Source: Lineus longissimus (lineage: Eukaryota; Nemertea; Pilidiophora; Heteronemertea; Lineidae). Taken from it: a stretch of 64,000 bases of DNA. Under the pieces are notes generated by a model, which had not been told where the DNA came from, searched no databases, and saw only the letters and a list, made by a program, of their open reading frames with translations. Location: positions 16,849,808-16,913,807 of the forward strand of contig NC_088315.1 in assembly GCF_910592395.1 (NCBI RefSeq). The letters are read 5' to 3'. A program made the position numbers and the translations under genes. Below are positions 60,372 to 64,000 of this stretch, in pieces; within the stretch, counting starts at the first letter, position 1, and every line of letters begins with the position of its first letter.

Positions 60372-61118
60372 TTATCCTTGTCTCATATATTGCTCAAACC
60401 AACCTGATATCCACTGCCAGAAGGATGCAATATTGGCTGCAGTGAGTTTCTTATTCGATAACAAGAGCTTGGTTACGTAATGAGTTCCGATCACATTGCA
60501 GAGTGGCTGTTTGCTTCCGAAGCGAAAATTGAGGTCCGCTTCTTGTGCAAATTTCAGTCTCATGTTTTGAACGATCTTTTTCGTTTTGCCGAAACTAAAA
60601 TGTAGAGACCTAGCCAAACGGTCTAGGAAAACGTGTATCCGTACCCACTGATTGATGATACATTTTGGTAGCATGATACTTTTGCCAGGATGTTCATGCC
60701 CTTTCAAATCAAATGCTTCATTCCTCATGTACATAGTCAATTCACATCGTACTCTGCCCCGCTTCTTCTTTGTTATCTTCATACAAATGTTAAGTACAAT
60801 GTGGGCTGTTTTCCTCACCCTGAATTCGACAATCGAAAAGATTCTTCGCGTATCATTGAAAAGAAAGAAAGCAAGGAATGCAAGGGTCAGTGTAGGGGAT
60901 GGAATGCGTAGGCATATTGACAGTTGACCTTTACATGTTAACTCTTTGGCATCGTGTATGCCGCCGGGACCGACCGCCAAACGCGTTACTCCTCTCCAAG
61001 AATGTCGATCTCCAACTATATTATCATCAATGTTAAACCTATCGAACGGCCAACACCACAAACTGGAGCTCGCCCCAGATGCTATTTCACGTGAAATCGT
61101 TGCCAATGTCAACGCCAT
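60372..61118 (-). CDS. LamG/concanavalin-A-like secreted protein, copy U5
   Basis: 248 codons from the ATG. It differs from the U3 copy at six nucleotide positions in the stretch I compared base by base, and all six change an amino acid: E to K, K to N, L to M, M to I, Y to H and Y to C. The Y to C change adds a seventh cysteine beside the second family cysteine. The count is too small to distinguish relaxed constraint from selection for change. The surrounding 34-41 kb and 56.5-64 kb segments are near-identical duplicates. Confidence 0.7.
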   Translation of the reverse strand: MALTLATISREIASGASSSLWCWPFDRFNIDDNIVGDRHSWRGVTRLAVGPGGIHDAKELTCKGQLSICLRIPSPTLTLAFLAFFLFNDTRRIFSIVEFRVRKTAHIVLNICMKITKKKRGRVRCELTMYMRNEAFDLKGHEHPGKSIMLPKCIINQWVRIHVFLDRLARSLHFSFGKTKKIVQNMRLKFAQEADLNFRFGSKQPLCNVIGTHYVTKLLLSNKKLTAANIASFWQWISGWFEQYMRQG

Positions 61119-62380
61119 TACAGTTGAGTACTTCAATCTCTCACGTGATTTTCAAGCTTGGAGTTTCTTAAAGGGTCGTTAATGGGGGTCAACTCCTTTA
61201 TGCAAAGCTGCGCACAAATAAATCGTAGATGCAGTTATCACTTCCATAGAGTGTAACCACATACAGGAAAACATGTAAAACTAGGGCTGATTCAGGCAGG
61301 TAGTAAGTAAGCATTGCAAATAGCGAATTATAAATGGTTGATGGCGGATTGAATTGGTGACTTTTATTGGCGAGTTTTCTAAGTTTTTCAAAGGTGCGAA
61401 AATAACATTTTCCAAAACCCACTCTTACCAATCTCACCTTACCGCGTAGTGGCAAAAAAGCAAAGGTTCGCACACAACTTGATGAGAACGTTGAATTCTT
61501 TATAAATGCATGCGTGTGTAAAAGTGAGTGAGAGTGTCGCTTGCGGACACTGTCAGATTTTTGTATCAAATACGCAGGCCTGTTCATCCCCCCCCCCCCC
61601 CTTGCATGGGCCGTTTAACTAAATCGGGAACATCAGATAATAGTGCCTAGTGAGAACTCTGGTGTAACAGTTGGTACTTTAAAATCAATTCTAGGTCTTC
61701 TGTGCAGGTTGGTCGAGTCCCTGAGAGTGGATATTGGAAACTGTAGTTTTCGCGCATTTTAAAACTCGCCATCCGCCGTCGGCCATCCGCCGTTTTCATT
61801 CGCCATTCGCAAAGTTTTACTAACTACTCGATTCAGGCGATGACCCTGTGTAAAATGAATGGACGTCCTTGGACTGCAGTACCCCAAACAATAGCTGTGT
61901 ATTGTCAACGAATGTGGTTAATGGTTTGGTAAGGGAAAGCTACATAATCTTCAACAAAGGAACTCGGCAACTCTGTTCACTTTAACAAAAGGACCGGACT
62001 TAGATTCCGAGGAATTTGCATTTCTTTTACACGAGAAACACTTTTTGTGACCAAACAAATAAGTTTTAACTTGATATAACGTCTTATGGTACACAAGTCT
62101 TATCTCCGTTAAGAATATTAATTTGCACACCTTTTCAAACTTTAGGACAATACCATGTTTTATATCCACCTTGCTTCAATAGATTTTCATCTCTTCAAGA
62201 TACGATCAACTCGCCACGACTGCTGAAACAAAATTTAAAACGGGAAAAATCCGAATGTCAAAACTGGGAAAACAAAGACGAAGAGAGAACCACGTTGAAG
62301 CTGCCAGAGCAAGAAAAGAAGATGTGACGTCCTTCGTCGCACGAAATACCTCTCTGTGGGCGCCCTCTCGATCGTGCCCT
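61119..62380. other. 5' flank of LamG-like gene, U5, to unit-end block
   Basis: No convincing gene. A 129-codon minus-strand frame (61198-61587) is truncated to 73 codons in U3, so coding is doubtful. Contains the fold-back candidate (near 61340-61810), a run of about 14 C (61588-61601) and the unit-end block. Confidence 0.45.
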
Positions 62381-62413
62381 TAATTGTGTCACATTTATTA
62401 CTAAGTAACTCGT

Positions 62414-63531
62414 CTAACTGATTAATCCATGTCGCTCTGAAGTCACAACACTGACAAAACGTAGGGAAATCCTCGCGAGTGTGGCTTTTCCAACGTTGCA
62501 TACGATAAAGGAAAAATAACCCACTGAGTTATCCCAACATTGTATGTTATCAAGATCTTGCATCAGCTCGGACTGCTGGATGTCATGGCCCCCTGCGGTA
62601 AGAATGCAGAGTGAAAGAAGTTGATTCTCAATGTGACCTTTCGAAAATGGCAACCTGCAATCGTGTGTTTGGACATGCAGTTGTATGTAGCCTTTGCATT
62701 GTTTTCGACCCAACGGGCATTTAATTGAGAAGCTCACGGCAGCATTGAAAATGGTGATTGTCATGGTCGAGTGAAGTAGAAAATCTTGGGGCAGCAAATA
62801 ATGATTACTCATCTCGTTATTTCGCGATTGCTTATCTCTCGGTTTATAATAAGCCAGCAAGAACAGGTCAACCCCCAGTCTCGCTGTTGGAGAAAATGAC
62901 AACGTTGGTTTCGACACGTGTGTCGAATGGATCCAGAATGACTTCCCAAAATAGTGTTGAATTGGGAAACAGATAATAACGGCGAAGAGGACGATGCTGG
63001 GCACGCTGAATGGATCTGATGTTGTAGCCCGCGATGCAGAGAGCGTTGGCCTGCACGAGAGGTGTTGACACAGATGGCTCACGACCGTAATGCTTGGAGG
63101 GATGTGGTGGCACAGTTTATGATAGAGAAATGTCGAGTTGCTGGAATGTGTGAGTCGAAATGCGAGTGGGGATTTCCACTCTCACTAAATATGCCCTGCT
63201 GGAAATTACCCTTTGACAAAGCCTTTTTATAATTTCATTGATTCCAATGTCTAAGGCTTATATCCACGTTTTATTCAAAATAGTGATACAATAACATGTT
63301 TCGTGCAAATTGAATGTGATAGTGTTCGTAATCAACATGATCAATACAGTTGGTGGGGTCAAATATCTGAGTTAACACTGGTGTCAGAGTTAACACCAGT
63401 ACAGTTTTAATGTGAACTGCTGCCAGAAAAAAAACATGGTCTTGGTAAACACCGAGCTAATACCGGATTAACACTGTGTTAATCTGGCGTTACTGACTGA
63501 GAGTTGCTAACACCGAAACGTTAAGTGTGCA
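62414..63531 (-). repeat. Start of unit U6, including block A
   Basis: Near-identical to 39939-41051 at an offset of about 22.48 kb. A 222-codon frame (62414-63082) is a chance fusion of frames across block A and the 62.4-62.8 kb flank; the U4 copy has 220 codons. Unrecognised. Confidence 0.5.
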
Positions 63532-63975
63532 GAGACAAGACCACAATTGATTTTTTAAGCCTTTTAGCAGTTAAATTGTCAATGTTTGACAGCGACGCAT
63601 CAAATACTGCGTGGGGTTGTGAATCTGAAATTTAGATTATGTTATTCCGGACAGTCGGGCAAGTAAATGGTGAAAAATAAACTGGTAGTTGACTACGGAA
63701 ATTTTTTGATAATCGACAAATTAGACAGACTTTGATATTTCCACTCTTTTCAGCCAACTGGCAGAAAAAAATCAAAACACGCCCCCTATTACACAATTAG
63801 CAAAATTCGAAATTAATTTTTTCATCAAATAATTTCCTTATATCTGTAGACTTGCCACAACAAATATTTTTTCAATACCTCTCCAAATATGTACTTGAGA
63901 GTTAAAAACATGCACTCGTCCAATTGATAGGCCTCGACCCTCCAACCTATGAATATTCATTAGTGGTCTTGTCTC
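63532..63975. mobile_element. MITE-B, solitary copy in U6
   Basis: One 444-bp copy flanked by TGCA on both sides (63528-63531 and 63976-63979), where L, U1 and U4 carry two copies around the 549-bp segment. Apart from an intact gagac terminus it carries the diagnostic bases of the second U4 copy. Confidence 0.88.
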
Positions 63976-64000
63976 TGCATTAAAAGTTACCTGGAGGCCA

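Noticed and set aside
61198-61587. 129-codon ORF upstream of the U5 gene
   Set aside because: The U3 counterpart is open for only 73 codons despite near-identical DNA, and the frame crosses a poly-C run and fold-back repeats.
62414-63082. 222-codon minus-strand ORF as a gene
   Set aside because: It is a fusion of block A with unrelated flank, present only in the recently duplicated U4/U6 segments, with no recognisable domain.

Overview
The window is repeat-dense animal DNA, most likely from an invertebrate. Evidence: an L2/CR1-type LINE, an intron-containing pogo/Tigger-type transposon, at least five families of short terminal-inverted-repeat (TIR) elements with target-site duplications (TSDs), no bacterial-style operons, and a repeated single-exon gene for a secreted LamG/concanavalin-A-like protein. 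The species cannot be named from sequence alone. Amphioxus, hemichordate or echinoderm would fit the repeat mix, but that is a guess.

Layout. Positions 1-17521 form a very large, nearly perfect inverted repeat: left arm 1-7736, spacer 7737-9785, right arm 9786-17521. Coordinates pair as x and 17522-x, and the left arm runs off the window start. From the right arm onward the DNA is a tandem array of related units, all with the gene on the minus strand: U1 (9.8-18.4 kb), U2 (19.0-30.8), U3 (31.2-39.9), U4 (39.9-52.9), U5 (53.4-62.4) and U6 (62.4 kb to the window end, partial). The left arm (L) is an inverted copy of U1. Each complete unit reads, with increasing coordinate: a conserved boundary block ('block A'); a variable core, either type I (L, U1, U4, U6) or type II (U2, U3, U5); a conserved 'block C'; the 3' flank of the LamG-like gene; the gene; its 5' flank; and a unit-end block with a CRE-like TGACGTCA or a close relative of it.

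The six LamG-like copies (248-273 codons from the first ATG) are open throughout. They differ by length changes that are multiples of three and share six cysteines (one lost in U4). This is the best-supported host gene family in the window. Almost every other ORF is short, starts at a non-ATG codon or is not conserved between units.

Insertions date the units. A 3.2-kb pogo-type element sits only in U2, with its empty site visible in U4. An L2/CR1-type LINE with a 9-copy minisatellite inside its coding region sits only in U4. A 365-bp MITE is shared by U2 and U5. A 392-bp insertion is shared by U2 and U4. A pair of 443-bp MITEs flanking a 549-bp segment is present in L, U1 and U4, but only a single MITE is present in U6. 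These patterns conflict with any single unit tree, so the array has been reshuffled by unequal exchange or gene conversion. U5 switches from U2-like to U3-like sequence near 56.1-56.8 kb, and about 34-42 kb recurs at 56.5-64 kb with an offset near 22.48 kb.

I found no CRISPR array, rRNA gene, convincing tRNA gene or bacterial-type system.
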